From assembly GCA_963966185.1 (NCBI GenBank), contig CAWZYM010000233.1, forward strand, positions 135,103-199,102: a stretch of DNA of 64,000 nt, in the 5' to 3' direction. Below the pieces are notes generated by a model. The model did no database searches, was not told the DNA's origin, and worked only from the letters and a program-made list of their open reading frames with translations. Below, in pieces: positions 44,380-56,257 of the stretch. The position numbers and the translations under genes are program-made. The DNA is from Rhabditoides inermis (Eukaryota; Nematoda; Chromadorea; Rhabditida; Rhabditidae). Position 1 is the stretch's first letter, and each line of letters opens with the position of its first letter.

Positions 44380-47300
44380 CGCAATAGAGATATTATTTTG
44401 GTTTAAACGTTCCGGCTGTTCAGGTTACGAGAAGGAGTGTTCGGGAGAGTTGGAGACTCCGTTCGGATGCTACTCTACTGTGCGCAGTGACTCCCTCAAG
44501 GGAGCTGAGCAGAAGTGTGTGGAACAAGGAAAACAGCTGGTCGCCGTCCACTCTGACTGGGACATCATTCTACTCACACGTAACACAACCTAGCATACAG
44601 CAGACTATGCAAGGTTTTCAGAATTCGCCATCACGAAAGGAATCAAAGCACTTGGTCTGGGCGCATTCAGAGACCATTATGAGTGGATGAACACGGATGG
44701 ATCAGAGTACGATCACCACAGATTCCAAGGTCATTGTAAAGCAATACAGAACTTCCACTAACAAATATTCATCTTCAGTAGCAGTTGACACAGACTTTTT
44801 GATGATCAATTTAATGTCCGGATACTTCATGGAATATGACAACATAGAAAAAGAGTAAGTTCACCAACAGTATAAGGAGTGGTAATCGGCAAACTAATAA
44901 TATTTTCAGTTTCGTTTGTGGCGAAAGAATTCAGCCGTGTTATACCTGCCCTCCCCGTATCGAGCTTCCGGAAGAAGAAAAGACGGCAAACCCAACAACG
45001 AAACCATCAACTCGATCGATGACTACTGGCACACTCGGAATCACCGTGCGCCCCATTTTCACGCCCAAACCACCATTCGTGAGTCTGCAACCACCAACAC
45101 TGAGTACTGTTTACATTGCAGAACTACAAGAACGTCGAGCTCCGCGTCATCTATAGATACGTGCACACAAAAGGAAACCACAGTCAGTCCATACAGCTGT
45201 AATATCCGCATCAGAATTGATTTCAGCGAAGACACTCCACGAGTTCAACCCTAAACGGCTGTATGAAGGACAAAACAAGCAAGAAGGTATAGCAATGCCT
45301 TTATCAAACTAACTTTTATGTTTTTATTAGGCGTCGACCTGGGGTCGGTTGTAACAAGGAAGGGAAAAGATGACATGGAGAGGGGAGGAGCCGATCCGGC
45401 TGTGATGAAAGAATTACAACCCTGGAACCTCTATCAATGCGGTTAGCCGAAAGTACTAGCGTATCTAAAAGCCCCATCCAGCCGAGACGACGCGTCTTGT
45501 AGTGGGAGATGAATTCCCAACCAGCACGGATGAACCCTGTAAACACATTCAACTGATCGGATACGGATTCAGAAATCCGAAGAATTTCAAGCACGTGCCA
45601 GGAGTGTGGGAGACGCGGCGAGTCGATGAGTTCCGTGGAAAACGACATCGCAGTCCCCCCTCGCCTGCCAAGAGTCAGTCTACTTGCATTTGACAAGACG
45701 AACGAAACAAGTGTAGATGACTGGCACTACGTGGCTTCGGACCCGGCTCGGATGGCGTGCGCGGTCGAATTCTGGCACTGCAAGACGGGCAGCATGGCGC
45801 CCCAATACGATCACACAGGAACCATCGGACACGTGATCAAAGACGCGCGACAGCGAGACGGCTCGTGTACACCCACACCCCACCCGCCGCAGCCATTCGT
45901 GAGTCGAGTGGCGCGAGCTGCCACACTCACTGCCATTCTAGGACTATACCCACGTCGACAAACAACTCATCAAACGACGGGTGTTGTCCGTCAATAGGAC
46001 AGGTATGCATACGAATTAGTAGTATGAGACATGCTTGCAGACATCAACCTGCACGAGTTTGGCACCAATCCGACAAGGGGATAAGGAAGGTAAACGATAC
46101 GGTTCGTTTTCCAGCACACCACTTGATTCATTGTTTCGGTTCGTTTTCCAGCACACCACTTGGGATTCATTGTTTCGCCGGCAGGGTACCAAAAGTTGGT
46201 TGAGAACCAGGCTGATACAGACGTACTCAATCAACTTCAGGAGTGGTATCTTCTTCGATGCAGTATGCTGCAACACTTGACAACCCCAATGACTCTAATT
46301 TTTCAGGAAAGACTACACGAATTATGGTGGGCGGATCTTCGGGATCTTATGGAAACAATGAACTGGATGAATCTTGTGCAACCCCCACATTGATGGGATA
46401 TGGTTTCAAAACGGTGAAGAATATGAAAGGATTTGGCGAGTTGTCACGAGTGGATGAGTTCAAGAGGAAAGGGAAAGGCTGACGGTAAGTTTTCAAGAAG
46501 CAGAACCATGCAAAGTGGTTCAGCGCGACTGGTTCTACACATCGTCCAAAGTCGGCGAACATTCGATCGAATATAAAAACACAAAGTTTGGTACAATGGC
46601 GAAACTGTATGACGAAATGAGGACACTAGGATACGCGTTCCCAATCACACAAAGAATGCACCGCAGAAACCATTCGTAAGAATGCAAAAAAAAAAAAAAT
46701 CACTGTAAACATTTATTTCAGAACTTTTTCGCCATCAAACGAGCAGAAATTTATAGAAAACGTTTAAGTGAGTACTCCTCAGAAAATCAAGTTCATGAAG
46801 TATAATAAAATTGCAATTACAGCGCAGTCTTGCATCGTTTCAGCAACGCGATCGAATCGGAAGGAACAGATGAACGTAAATGAGTGCATGGTTGCGGAGA
46901 CTGATGTTTCCAATAATATAGGTAGCCCGGGAAACGTTGTGGCGAAGGAGGATGTGGAAAAGGTGCTGTACAACGGAGCCGGCACTGCTGCCATCAACGA
47001 ACTGCTACCGTTGTATCTCTTCAAATGCAGTGCGCAATATGAAACAAACCTCACCTTTCATATTTCATTCAGAAACTACGACGCGTATTATGACTGACGC
47101 GAGAGGCGACCAGAATTGTAGAGAAAATAGAGGCCTTATCGGATACGGATTTAAAAATAGGGAAAATATAAGGCAGGATATCCCGGGGAGGAATCTGATT
47201 CAACTCATTGAATACCGGGGAAGAGCGAAAGCCGAAGGTAAGTTTCTTCCATCCCATAATTGACTTGTGTTTGTTATTTGAGGTGACTGGATGTACACTA

Positions 47301-47386
47301 GTCCGAGCAGCGCCGCAGAGTATGCCAGCTTGAACAAGAATGTGAACTATGAGCCCTCCGGAACACGATTCTTCCTGTTTCGTTGA
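43543..47386 (+). CDS. secreted C-type lectin-like protein with triplicated C-terminal module
   Basis: Signal peptide from MAAPRRLLLLLLLLLPLCAA (an upstream in-frame ATG is at 43543). N-terminal exons carry LYLTCHAIPKPTVF, GKCYVYVQSNNDCRELAGGR, SEEIEKKLGRPEKKRGYKMC, then the C-type lectin fold: CSGELETPFGCYSTVRSDSL, KCVEQGKQLVAVHSDWDI, FRDHYEWMNTDGSEYDHHRF and a terminal FVCGERIQPC. The EPN/WND calcium-binding motifs are absent, so calcium-dependent sugar binding is doubtful. Downstream, a new module occurs three times, marked by IQLIGYGFRNPKNF, LMGYGFKTVKNM and LIGYGFKNRENI, then RVDEF-type and W-Y segments (DWHYVASDP, DWFYTSSKV, DWMYTSPSS). The last ends FFLFR and stop. Late exon joins are uncertain. 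Confidence 0.62.
44342..44378 (+). repeat. GA microsatellite in a lectin intron
   Basis: Pure GA run of about 36 bp between the exon ending KMCEI and the exon beginning GYEKEC. Confidence 0.9.
46096..46180 (+). repeat. tandem duplication of a splice acceptor, ~42-bp unit
   Basis: cggttcgttttccagcacac plus cacttg and attcattgtttc occurs twice side by side; the first copy lacks two bases (cttgatt against cttgggatt). Each copy contains a full ttttccag acceptor, so the lectin transcript has two alternative acceptors that differ in frame. Confidence 0.75.
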
Positions 47387-47837
47387 ACTTGACTTTGTAA
47401 ACCAAGGTCTTCGCAGTTTTACAACGTATGACTTGTCCGATTTATCTTCATAAGCACTGTAGCAGGAAGAATATACTCGTACAGATTCAATTAATTTGTT
47501 CTTCCGTCGGTTCTTCCTTTGATCACTGTAAAAGTGAAAAATATGTATATCCAGGCTTGTTAGTGCAACAGAGCTCGAACCACGTGTATTATGTGTCTTT
47601 AAATGCATGTCTTTGTGGTGGAATCACGATTGGATGTTTTGGTGACAACAAATGGTCGTGTCCGCGCGGTCCGCGCACAATCCGTCCGCGCTCTTTCAAA
47701 TCGAATACAACGCGAACACATTACGCAAACACATAACTCCAATACTCGAAGTCATACAAGTTTAGGTAGAACTTGTTACAAACTCATTTGTTATATGAAA
47801 ATAAAAAAAAGATCTTTTTGATCACATCAAAATTGGG

Positions 47838-48253
47838 TATGATGTGGGCCTCTTCGGCTCATTTTACGATCATTTCGCGGTCTCCAATCAAATCTCATTC
47901 ATGTCGTGTCGTGGAAGTGGAAATGTGCGAAAACCCACGTGACTACAGTAACCCACTATCGCCCTGTGGGCAGAGCGCCTACGTATATAAAGCATAAGTT
48001 ATTATGGCATACACAAATCGAACATACACAAATCTCCCGTTTGAAACTTGAAACTGTTGGTTGTTCGTATTTGTTTCGGTTGTCATACAGCTTTTGACAC
48101 TTTTTCATGATATTTCTATGGACCGTTTTGCGTGTGATTTTGGCTCGCTTTACAGTGTAAATGGCTCATTTTGCATCATCGGAGCATCAAATGACACAGT
48201 TTTATAGTCGTTTCTTCACATCGTAAAAGTTCTTATAATGCGCGAGATGAGTT
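47838..48253 (+). repeat. left arm: copy of the lectin promoter
   Basis: Same-strand copy of the region before the lectin gene, with TATA-like gtatataaagc near 47978, but no lectin exon follows; downstream sequence diverges after gcgcgagatgag. Forms a ~320-bp inverted repeat with 48646-48963 across a ~390-bp spacer. Confidence 0.85.
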
Positions 48254-48419
48254 TTCTCTTCAGAATCTGTTTTCGAAGTAACTTGAACTGGGCAATTAGT
48301 TGGAAGTGTAGTTGAAAATGTAGTTGAAAAAACAACTTTCAAGACGCTACGCAAGTATTTCTGATTAGTTAAAAATCGTTTCGTGAGTGAGTTGAAGTTG
48401 AAGACTGCGATGTCATTAC

Positions 48420-48645
48420 CATCACAAACACTGTGGGTCGAGGAATGGCATGACAGGTGAGGTAGAGACGGTCGACTGAAATGGGCTCAACGTCATCCCT
48501 TATCGGCATTGCCTGGCCAGATCCTAATTAGTTGACAGAAGCCCACACATATTCACATAACTCTTAAGTAGGCAATTCTGCTCCGCAGATTGGAAGGAGC
48601 AGGAGGAGCAGTCTCCTCGGAGAAGCCATCCCGGCGCACGACGAC
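48420..48645 (-). pseudogene. inverted fragment of the lectin gene, exons 1-2
   Basis: Minus-strand copy of the first two lectin exons. Exon 1 starts MASPRRLLLLLLPICGAE at 48629. Exon 2 (48475-48420) reads RLYLTCHAIPRPTVFVM with a tttcag acceptor and gtaatg donor, against RLYLTCHAIPKPTVFHM in the intact gene. Exon 3 and onward are absent to the left, so it cannot make the full protein. Confidence 0.7.
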
Positions 48646-48962
48646 TCATCTCGCGCATTATAAGAACTTTTACGATGTGAAGAGACGACTATAAAACTGT
48701 GTCATTTGATGCTCCGATGATGCAAAATGAGCCATTCACACTGTAAAGCGAGCCAAAATCACACGCAAAACGGTCCATAGAAATATCATGCAGAAGTGTC
48801 AAAAGCTGTATTACAACCGAAACAAATACGAACAACCAACAGTTTCAAATGGTAGTTATACATGTTCGATCTGTGTATGCCATAATAACTTATGCTTTAT
48901 ATACGTAGGGGCTCTGCCCACAAGGCGATAGTGGGTTACTGTAGTCACGTGGGTTTTCGCAC
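48646..48962 (-). repeat. right arm: inverted copy of the lectin promoter
   Basis: Reverse complement of 47923-48253 with about 90% identity by eye, including the TATA-like box. It lies directly upstream of the inverted exon 1 fragment, so promoter and first exons moved together. Confidence 0.85.
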
Positions 48963-49055
48963 GTTACAAGTAATTGACACAAAACCGTGGGGGAAACGCT
49001 CAAGAAATTTTTGTGTGCGTGGCGTGGCTGTGAAATTTGGGCAATTAGGAAATGA

Positions 49056-49167
49056 CACCAGACACCATGACACCACGACCCTCTGGTGTCGACACCACGA
49101 CACGATGGTGTCCACACCACGACACCACGGTGTCGACACCACGACACCACGACACCACGACACCACT
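49056..49167 (+). repeat. gacaccacgacac minisatellite, forward block
   Basis: Irregular tandem of gacaccac, gacacgatggtgtc and related short units. Rich in small internal palindromes (ggtgtcgacacc). The inverse block follows at 49235-49321. Confidence 0.9.
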
Positions 49168-49234
49168 TTACAAAACAAAAAAATGCATCTTTTTTAGTTA
49201 TATAGACGAGAGGTCGTAGTGCAGTTGTGTTTTG

Positions 49235-49321
49235 TGAAGTGGTGTCGTGGTGTCACGGTGTCGACACCGTGGTGTCGTGGTGTCGTGGTGTCTGGTGTCT
49301 GGTGTCGTGGTGTCTGGTGTC
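49235..49321 (-). repeat. ggtgtcgtggtgtc minisatellite, inverse block
   Basis: Inverted counterpart of the forward block, ~70 bp away, so single-stranded DNA or RNA could form a long hairpin. Confidence 0.9.
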
Positions 49322-50022
49322 ATTTCCTAATTACCTGAAATTTGTGGGCTATAGAGTAATTGGCTGTAGGTCACTGTGAATTAATGATCTTTGAACTACA
49401 CAATCAGTGCAAGTGACCTCACAGTGACCTACAGCCGATTACTCTGTAGCCCACAAATCCCACAGCCACGCCACGCACACAAAAATTTCTTGAGCGTTTC
49501 CCCCACGGTTTTGTGTCAATTACTTGTAACTTGCTTATGTTAGTTATTTCGCCTTTTTTTTTACTTTTTCTTTTCTTAACGATTCACTTTATCTATTCAA
49601 CGACATTCTGTACGTCCTTCTATAGGGTATCCCCCCTTTTTACGGCAATTCTCGGCGGTCGATCAGACAGACGAGAAATGACGAGGAATTTATGCATAAA
49701 AAGGGTCATTATGAGGTTTCCGTGAAGTAACTCCGTTCAAAACTAGCAATTCAAGAAAAGTCCCTCGAAAATCTCTTCGTATGTGTCTTCCGGACGTGGT
49801 GTGCAAGTTTGGTGCAAATTGGTTCAGTCGGAACCAAGTTATTTTTTTCCTTGAAAATTTCATTAAATTCGGAAATGTCTGAACGGAGTTATGGTCTTGC
49901 GCAGGCCGATAAATAGCGCGACTAAATGCGAATAAATGATGTCTAAAAATGTGTGTTGTGGTCCCTACACTTTTGCATCGCTCCTTCTGTGGAGTATCAT
50001 CCGAAGGGCAACTCGAATTCGC

Positions 50023-50085
50023 CGGTGCACTCGGATCGGTAGCCTTCAAAAGAGAGTGGAACAGATGAACAGATCTGCACTTTTC
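50023..50085. repeat. inverted copy of a lectin exon-5 border
   Basis: cggtgcactcggatcggtag and the following gagagtggaacagatgaaca are the reverse complement of 50542-50600, which spans the tgtag acceptor and start of the lectin-type exon GYRSEC. Confidence 0.75.
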
Positions 50086-50265
50086 ACTCGATACTCGATG
50101 TTTCATATAGTGTGCTCCGCCTCGTATGAGACTGTCCGAACAATCCAGTCAGGTGATAGGAGCCGAAACTGGGTTGTCCTACTATTTCTGATCACACCAT
50201 TCACATGTTCACTTATTATTATATGGCAAATATGGCTAGATTGTGTACATGTAACATGATTGCAG

Positions 50266-50646
50266 GGTAAATGCTACCTTTACGCGCAAAATGAAAACGA
50301 TTGCAAGAATTTGGCTAATGGAAATCCGGTCACATTCAATTAGTGAGTTGTTTCATTCTAGACAGTAAAGTAGACAGCATTCTAGACAGTTATTATTATT
50401 ATTAGACAGTGAAGTAAAGCTGATTCGAAACGACTTTGTGTGTTTAGTGTGTCGTCTGAAATCCAGCAGAAACTTGGCGATCCTGAAAAGAAACGCGGCT
50501 TCAAAATGTGCGAAATAGGTGAGATGAAATAAAAGTGCAAAGTGCAGATCTGTTCATCTGTTCCACTCTCTTTTGTAGGCTACCGATCCGAGTGCACCGG
50601 TGTGTATGCATACCGGTGTACCCAGTGTGTATGTCAAGCGGAATAA
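50266..50646 (+). pseudogene. partial lectin copy, exons 3-5
   Basis: After a gattgcag acceptor reads GKCYLYAQNENDCKNLANGN (intact gene: GKCYVYVQSNNDCRELAGGR), then SSEIQQKLGDPEKKRGFKMC and a truncated exon beginning GYRSECTGV that stops after about 20 residues. No signal peptide or first exons in the right place. Splice sites are still good, so the loss is recent or the copy is used as part of another transcript. Confidence 0.65.
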
Positions 50647-51596
50647 CCTATAAGGATAGAGGTGGATAGATAGAGGATAGAGATGAATCAGGTTCGCATG
50701 GGTGAGGCGAGAACAGGCGCGAGCGGTGGCTGCGCCCTGATGAACTACTCGCGGACGCCCCACCAACCAACTACCCAGAAAGTAGGTACCCACATACACG
50801 AACACGGTTGACACGCGATAGTTGAATACAAGTAATAGCCGTACAGTGGCTATCAGCAGCCACACGATTACGGTAGCATGTATTTATTGCGCGTTTCGTG
50901 TTGTATGTGGTAGGATTTCACGTTTTATGACAATAAACGCTGAAATATAGCAAGTGTGATGTGTTTGCGTGCAGCTTCATCCTTTCAGCACATCGCACAT
51001 GGTTGCGTTTTCAGCGGATGCGTCAGCACATCCACCCCTCAAGGCTACAGGAGCGGTCGACTACGCGGGCGAGGAACAACGACCGCCCAACCGTCGAGGG
51101 GTCGCCTCGTCCGGAACGACCGTCAAAGCATTGTACTGTAGCGTGTTGATGCATTGTGGCGACTCAGATAAAGGACCCTTCCCCCCCCCCCGTTTGGTTG
51201 ATTGCTTGGAACGGGGTAAAATTCGCGTTATCCCGTAGTGTAGCGGAGATATGACACTTATTTCAACAAAAAAGTTTCAAAAAGACTCCATTTGTCGTGC
51301 ACCTCCTCTCTATCTCTACACACTCTCTCTCTCTCTCTCTCTATCTCTATCTTTCTCTCTCTCCACCCACTGACATGGTAGTGCGGCCGAGTACTCGACC
51401 CCATCGAATGGAAAATGACGTCACTCGCCGATTATTATCTCTCCAAACACAGTACACAGATTTCATCATATGTATTCAATTAACGTGAGTGAAAAGTAAA
51501 ATAAACGAATATATATGACATTAGCAAAGTGAGATCAAGTATGAGCGTACGGCAGTGTACTAGTATAAGCGTTACAATCTGGTATGTGGTATATGT
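50647..51596. other. intergenic region with low-level repeat similarity to the window start
   Basis: No gene recognised. A segment near 50866-50910 (acggtagcatgtatttat, tttcgtgttgtatgt) resembles 63-113 at the window start (acggtagcatatattat, tttcgtgttgtatgt), so both may be remnants of one repeat family. A CT microsatellite is at 51318-51364. Confidence 0.35.
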
Positions 51597-51935
51597 TTAT
51601 ATCCACTTGCGGCAGTTGTGGCTGTGACAGTTGCAGCGTGCACGCACCGCGCCCTTTCCACGAGTAGCCAGGGTATACGCATCCGAATACGCAAACGTCA
51701 ACTTCTCACCTGAACAGAAGTATGAGATGATATGAGACGAGAGAGAGAGAGAAAGAGAGAGGGAGGAAGGGAGGGAGATGCAGATGCAGAGAGAGGGGGG
51801 TATACCCACCCTGCTTGACGGGTTTGATAGTGAAAAACGCGAGTCTGTGGTGGAATAGACCATCCCTGTCCACCACAACTGGAATGGCAGCCATGTTCGG
51901 ATCGCAGCTGTGGTTGAACAGCCTGAAACCGTCGT

Positions 51936-51981
<46 letters not shown>

Positions 51982-52192
51982 CTAGACTCGTTTCCCCCGC
52001 GACTCGCATCCACCACTAGTTGAGGGTGGTCATCATCTTGCATCTGAAAAAGCATTCCGTGAAATTCGATTTGTTTGTAAAGCAAAAGAGCTCTGACCAT
52101 TTCGAATATGTAGCTGGAGTCGCAGCCCTCGTCCTCCTCACACTCCTCGCTCGTGCGAACCTAGAACACATCTCTCTCTCTCTCTCGTTCTC

Positions 52193-52236
<44 letters not shown>

Positions 52237-53154
52237 CATCTCTCTCTCTCGTTTGATTTGACACTCACCTCTCCAATATACTCTGTCACAAATGTGAATG
52301 GTTGAATATCCCTGGCTGCCCTCACTCCCCACTGCTCGTTTCCACCTTCGAAGAACAGAACCAGCGGCTCCTTCCGGCCCGCCTCAAATCAATCGATAAT
52401 CAGAAACCAATCAATACTCCCACCTGTATGATTCTGTTCGAGCATGTGGCCGGGTCGCACTCGCATGATCCGCAGCACTCGACGAGAATGCGTTTCTGAA
52501 AGGAAACAGGTGAAAAAGTGTATGAGACACATGACTCACAATCTGGACTCCGTCTTCCATGTAGCTGAGGTGTTGTGTGGGCGGGAGGAAGGAGCCCGAC
52601 TGGGAGAGGAACCACAGACGGCCATCGCGCACCACCAGCTGGTCGCGAGGCACTCGCATACGCTGCAAACGCAACATGTCTGTCTTTTCCATCAGATCAA
52701 TGATACTTGGTTTTGATAGCCATATGACGTTTTTTTGTGATCAGCTTGACCCACAATCGTAAAAACTTGTTTACATGATGTGAGATGGCGTGTTGCGTAC
52801 CTCCTTTCCGTGCTTGCAGTAGCACTTCCAGTCGATCTGACCCCCGTCGCCAGCCCGTCTCGCCCTCTCCACCACCCCACGGCCAGCCACCGAATACGAC
52901 AGACGAGTCATCAACTGAAGATTACTGTATGACGTCATAACAACGACAAGCTCACCTTTATTCTCAAGTTGTTCTTGCTGGTTCGCGTCTCGTTCTCGTT
53001 GTGAGGTGTCCGTGTGACTACTCCGAATGGGAGACGACAGGTACGATCGGTGAGTGGACGGGGCTCCGAGAGGAGATCGACGACGAAGAGAGGGGGAACG
53101 GAGGGACAGGAGGACTCCATCATCTGGAAGGAACCATGCAGAGAGAGGGAGAGG

Positions 53155-53196
<42 letters not shown>

Positions 53197-53297
53197 TTAC
53201 CTTGTTGATGGTGATCTGCTCCATCGCTTGCAGCACGCACATCGGAAAATACAACGAGTACTGTTCCGCCACCCATCCACGGTTGTACTGAAAGAGG

Positions 53298-53361
<64 letters not shown>

Positions 53362-53822
53362 TCTGTCTCTCTCTCTCTCTGTATGTTTCTCTCTCTCTCT
53401 CTCCACTCACCGGCATATACTCCCTCGCCGTGGCGACCCTCCACTTGTCTTTGCACTGCTTTTCTCGGATCGCGGCCGTGACGGCAGCCTCTCGCATGAG
53501 AAAGTGCGCGATCTGAACGACTTTCTCCCATCCCTGGTATCCTCCCATCCACACCTGCTCTTCCGCTCCCTTGGCGTCTGTTTCCTCAAACCAGTTCGGA
53601 TGGCAGAACGTCCCGCCCCACGCCACCACAAAAGTGTCCTTCTGAAAAGATATTCACTCGTATCTATCTTGTTTACTTGAAAGTGGTTGCACTCACCCCG
53701 TTCTTTCTCCGCCCTCTCGCGAGAACTGCGTTCACTGGAAACTCGGTGTCCTCAGTCGCCCGTCAGCTCCCAGCCCTCGTTGAACTTCTGAATGGGAATG
53801 ATAGAAAGAGAGGAAGAGGGTC

Positions 53823-53861
<39 letters not shown>

Positions 53862-54580
53862 ATCTCACATCGTCGTGTATGATTTCCTTTCGCATTCCAC
53901 ACGCGACTGAGTACTCCTCTATCAACCTCAAAATCCATCGACGATCGGAAGGCACTGCTGAAAAGACTGATATCAGTTTCTAGAATCTCTCGCTACACTC
54001 ACGGACATTGATGAATGACCTACTATAATCACTCATCACATCTCTTACCTCCATCACTTGTCTCTGCTTGAGTGTCATTCTTGCCGCTGGCACCGCCACT
54101 GGCACACTCCCTCAGAGGAGAGCCGCCACACAAAGACGAACCCTACAACAATAGCTCTTCAGTAACCGCGTTCCAATATCAATCATTGGACGAATCAATA
54201 CTCACAGTGGATATGCCGGAGTCGCTTCCACTGTGGCTCACACTGCGGCGAGGGCGTTTCAGCGTGAGAGCCGCCATAGCTGTCACCTGAAATTGTTGAT
54301 TTATCATTTATGTGGTTGGTATGTAAAACAGGTAGTTTTATATTTAAATTTAGAGAAAAGAAAGACTATTATTCATGAGGTCATCAATGTTCACCTCGTC
54401 TTGCCTGGCTGCGCTGCTTCTCTTGTGGCGGGTTGCGCGAGCGGGCGGACTGTTCTCCTTCCCATCACTCAACAACAAACACATCGAAGCAAAGTGTACA
54501 TGTGAGAAAAGTGACAACTCACATTTCATTCTCGTCTCGCCATCGCCTGGCAGCCGACTCCGCCGAGTAGTGATGCGCAT
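51597..54580 (-). CDS. SUV39H-like histone H3K9 methyltransferase (chromo + SET)
   Basis: Start MRITTRRSRLPGDGETRMKC, then a low-complexity Ser/Gly region. A divergent chromodomain follows: EFPVNAVLARGRRKNGKDTF then VVAWGG and HPNWFEE, matching the strand-strand-WxG-TWEP pattern. Next comes a linker, a reduced pre-SET (CYCKHGK, then VECCGSCECDPATCSNRIIQ) and a SET domain: QWGVRAARDIQPFTFVTEYI, QDDDHPQLVVDASRGGNESR, FFNHSCDPNMAAIPVV, FFTIKPVKQGEKLTFAYSD. The protein ends with post-SET cysteines CNCHSHNCRKWI. The cofactor and catalytic motifs NHSCDPN and the LTFxY tyrosine are intact, although LTFDY is LTFAY. The pre-SET has fewer cysteines than human SUV39H1. Acts in heterochromatin if the homology holds. 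Confidence 0.82.
53160..53192. repeat. GA microsatellite in the methyltransferase gene
   Basis: GA run in the intron after the exon containing AMEQITIN (minus strand). Confidence 0.9.
53297..53402. repeat. CT microsatellite in the methyltransferase gene
   Basis: About 105 bp of CT with a few interruptions, in an intron; because the gene is on the minus strand its RNA reads GA here. Confidence 0.9.
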
Positions 54581-55158
54581 CGGAGAATTGTCTGTTAATT
54601 AAGTTGAATGAGTGACTATGTTGAAGTGAATAAAAAACAGAATAATGGTGATATCATTCAAAATATTGAAACTTTTAATATAAATAGAAGATAAAGAACG
54701 AAGCGACGCTCATTATCTGTCGCCTTGCCGTATATGGCTATAACCCGCCGCGGGAGACAGATTTTCGCGCCAAAAAGATGTATGAGAGACGCGTCCCAAA
54801 TAGACGTAGCGGGGGCGGCGCAAAGCTTACACAAATCCTCCTGGCTAATCCTTGGTCCAGGTAAACTGTGTGGATACAATGATATCTCACCTCGCCTCGG
54901 TGTGAACAGCCACGGAATTGTAATTGGAGTCGACAATATGGTAGCGAACAGTGAACCGAGCATAGTTCGGTCGCCTCCAGTGTCAATGCAACATCCCAGT
55001 CTGCCGGGGAGAGATAAACGCGCGGGAAACAGCCTCCCGCTGCGCACATGTTACACAACAGACAACAGAGGAGATAGACATCTCACGGTCAAAACACTTT
55101 ATACACAAACAAAAACAAACGGGTGTATACGAATGGTGATTATGCAAATGTGTTCTCC
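54581..55158. other. intergenic region between the F-box and methyltransferase genes
   Basis: No gene supported. The F-box gene's 3' UTR and the methyltransferase promoter should lie here, as both genes are on the minus strand. Confidence 0.4.
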
Positions 55159-56221
55159 TCAGGGCGTGACACGATGGAGCTTGTTCCATTCCGAGATCTG
55201 GAGGTCGGATCCGATGGAGAGACTGACGGAGTCGCCACGAGAGTCCATCTCACAGCACAGGTAGCAGCCAGACGCGCGGCGCAGCTGAACAAACACACGG
55301 TTATGATGCAGAACGACTAGAGGATGTGAGCGTGATTGTAATTATAGATCAAGCCCGGAGACTTACCGCCCACCGCACGCTGTAGTTGTTCTCGTCCCAG
55401 CCGCCGCGGAGACGCACCGTCTGCAAGGGAACGAGTAGAAAGGCGGACAGGCATACCGGCAGGTGCGCACTCTCACTAGTCCTTATCCTTCTGACCAAGG
55501 TGTGAGAAGTGGATGCGTGTCTCACCTTGCTGAACTGGTCGAGGTAGTCGTGGAAGGGCTTGAATGCGTCCTGATCGCACACTTGTGGATAGCTCAACTG
55601 AACAGACGAGCGATGAGCGAACGACCGCGTTGCGGGATCGTGATGCCAGTTCTATAATCACACATGTCAATGTGAACTTCAACGATGTTTGCTACTTGCT
55701 AAAACACTGTGTCACCTGTAGAATGGCGAGTAGGGACTCGAATGTGTATAGGAAGGTGGTGGCGGAGGATGTGTTGTGGCAGTGTTGGTGGTTGACGAGC
55801 GAGCGCAGGCGCGGGAACTGACCGTCCAGCAAGTCACTGCTGCAGCGCACATTGCCCGTCAGGCACTCTAGGCGGGACAACTGAATGAGGGATAGCATAG
55901 AGAAGGGGATACGGACATACAGCCTGCATGGAGTTCCACGAGTCGTAGACGAGGTCGCCGACTGCGTTGCATGAGCTTCTTTTGCACGCGCACGAAAGCT
56001 CCACAATCAGCTCGCGAGTGGGAAACATCTGGAGATGGGAGTTTGATTATGAATACGAAAATGACACAATGAATAATTTACGTAATGGAGTAGTTTCGAA
56101 AAAGAATCAATATAATATCTCACACAGCTGAGTCGATGGAAAAGCGTCGCCCATTCGACATCGGTGCAGATGGAGTGGAGGGAAGAACTGAACACATGCA
56201 TTGTCCTGATGACTCTCCTCC

Positions 56222-56257
<36 letters not shown>

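Larger units (their letters stand above)
48963..49530. mobile_element. foldback element with ~70-bp terminal inverted repeats
   Basis: Left end gttacaagtaattgacacaa, right end the inverse (ttgtgtcaattacttgtaac). The arms match for about 70 bp (48963-49034 and 49459-49530) with few differences, including ctcaagaaatttttgtgtgc. Inside are two opposed blocks of a gacaccac satellite and a third, smaller inverted repeat (49346-49382 against 49422-49460). No coding sequence. The left end coincides exactly with the end of the inverted lectin promoter. Confidence 0.8.
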
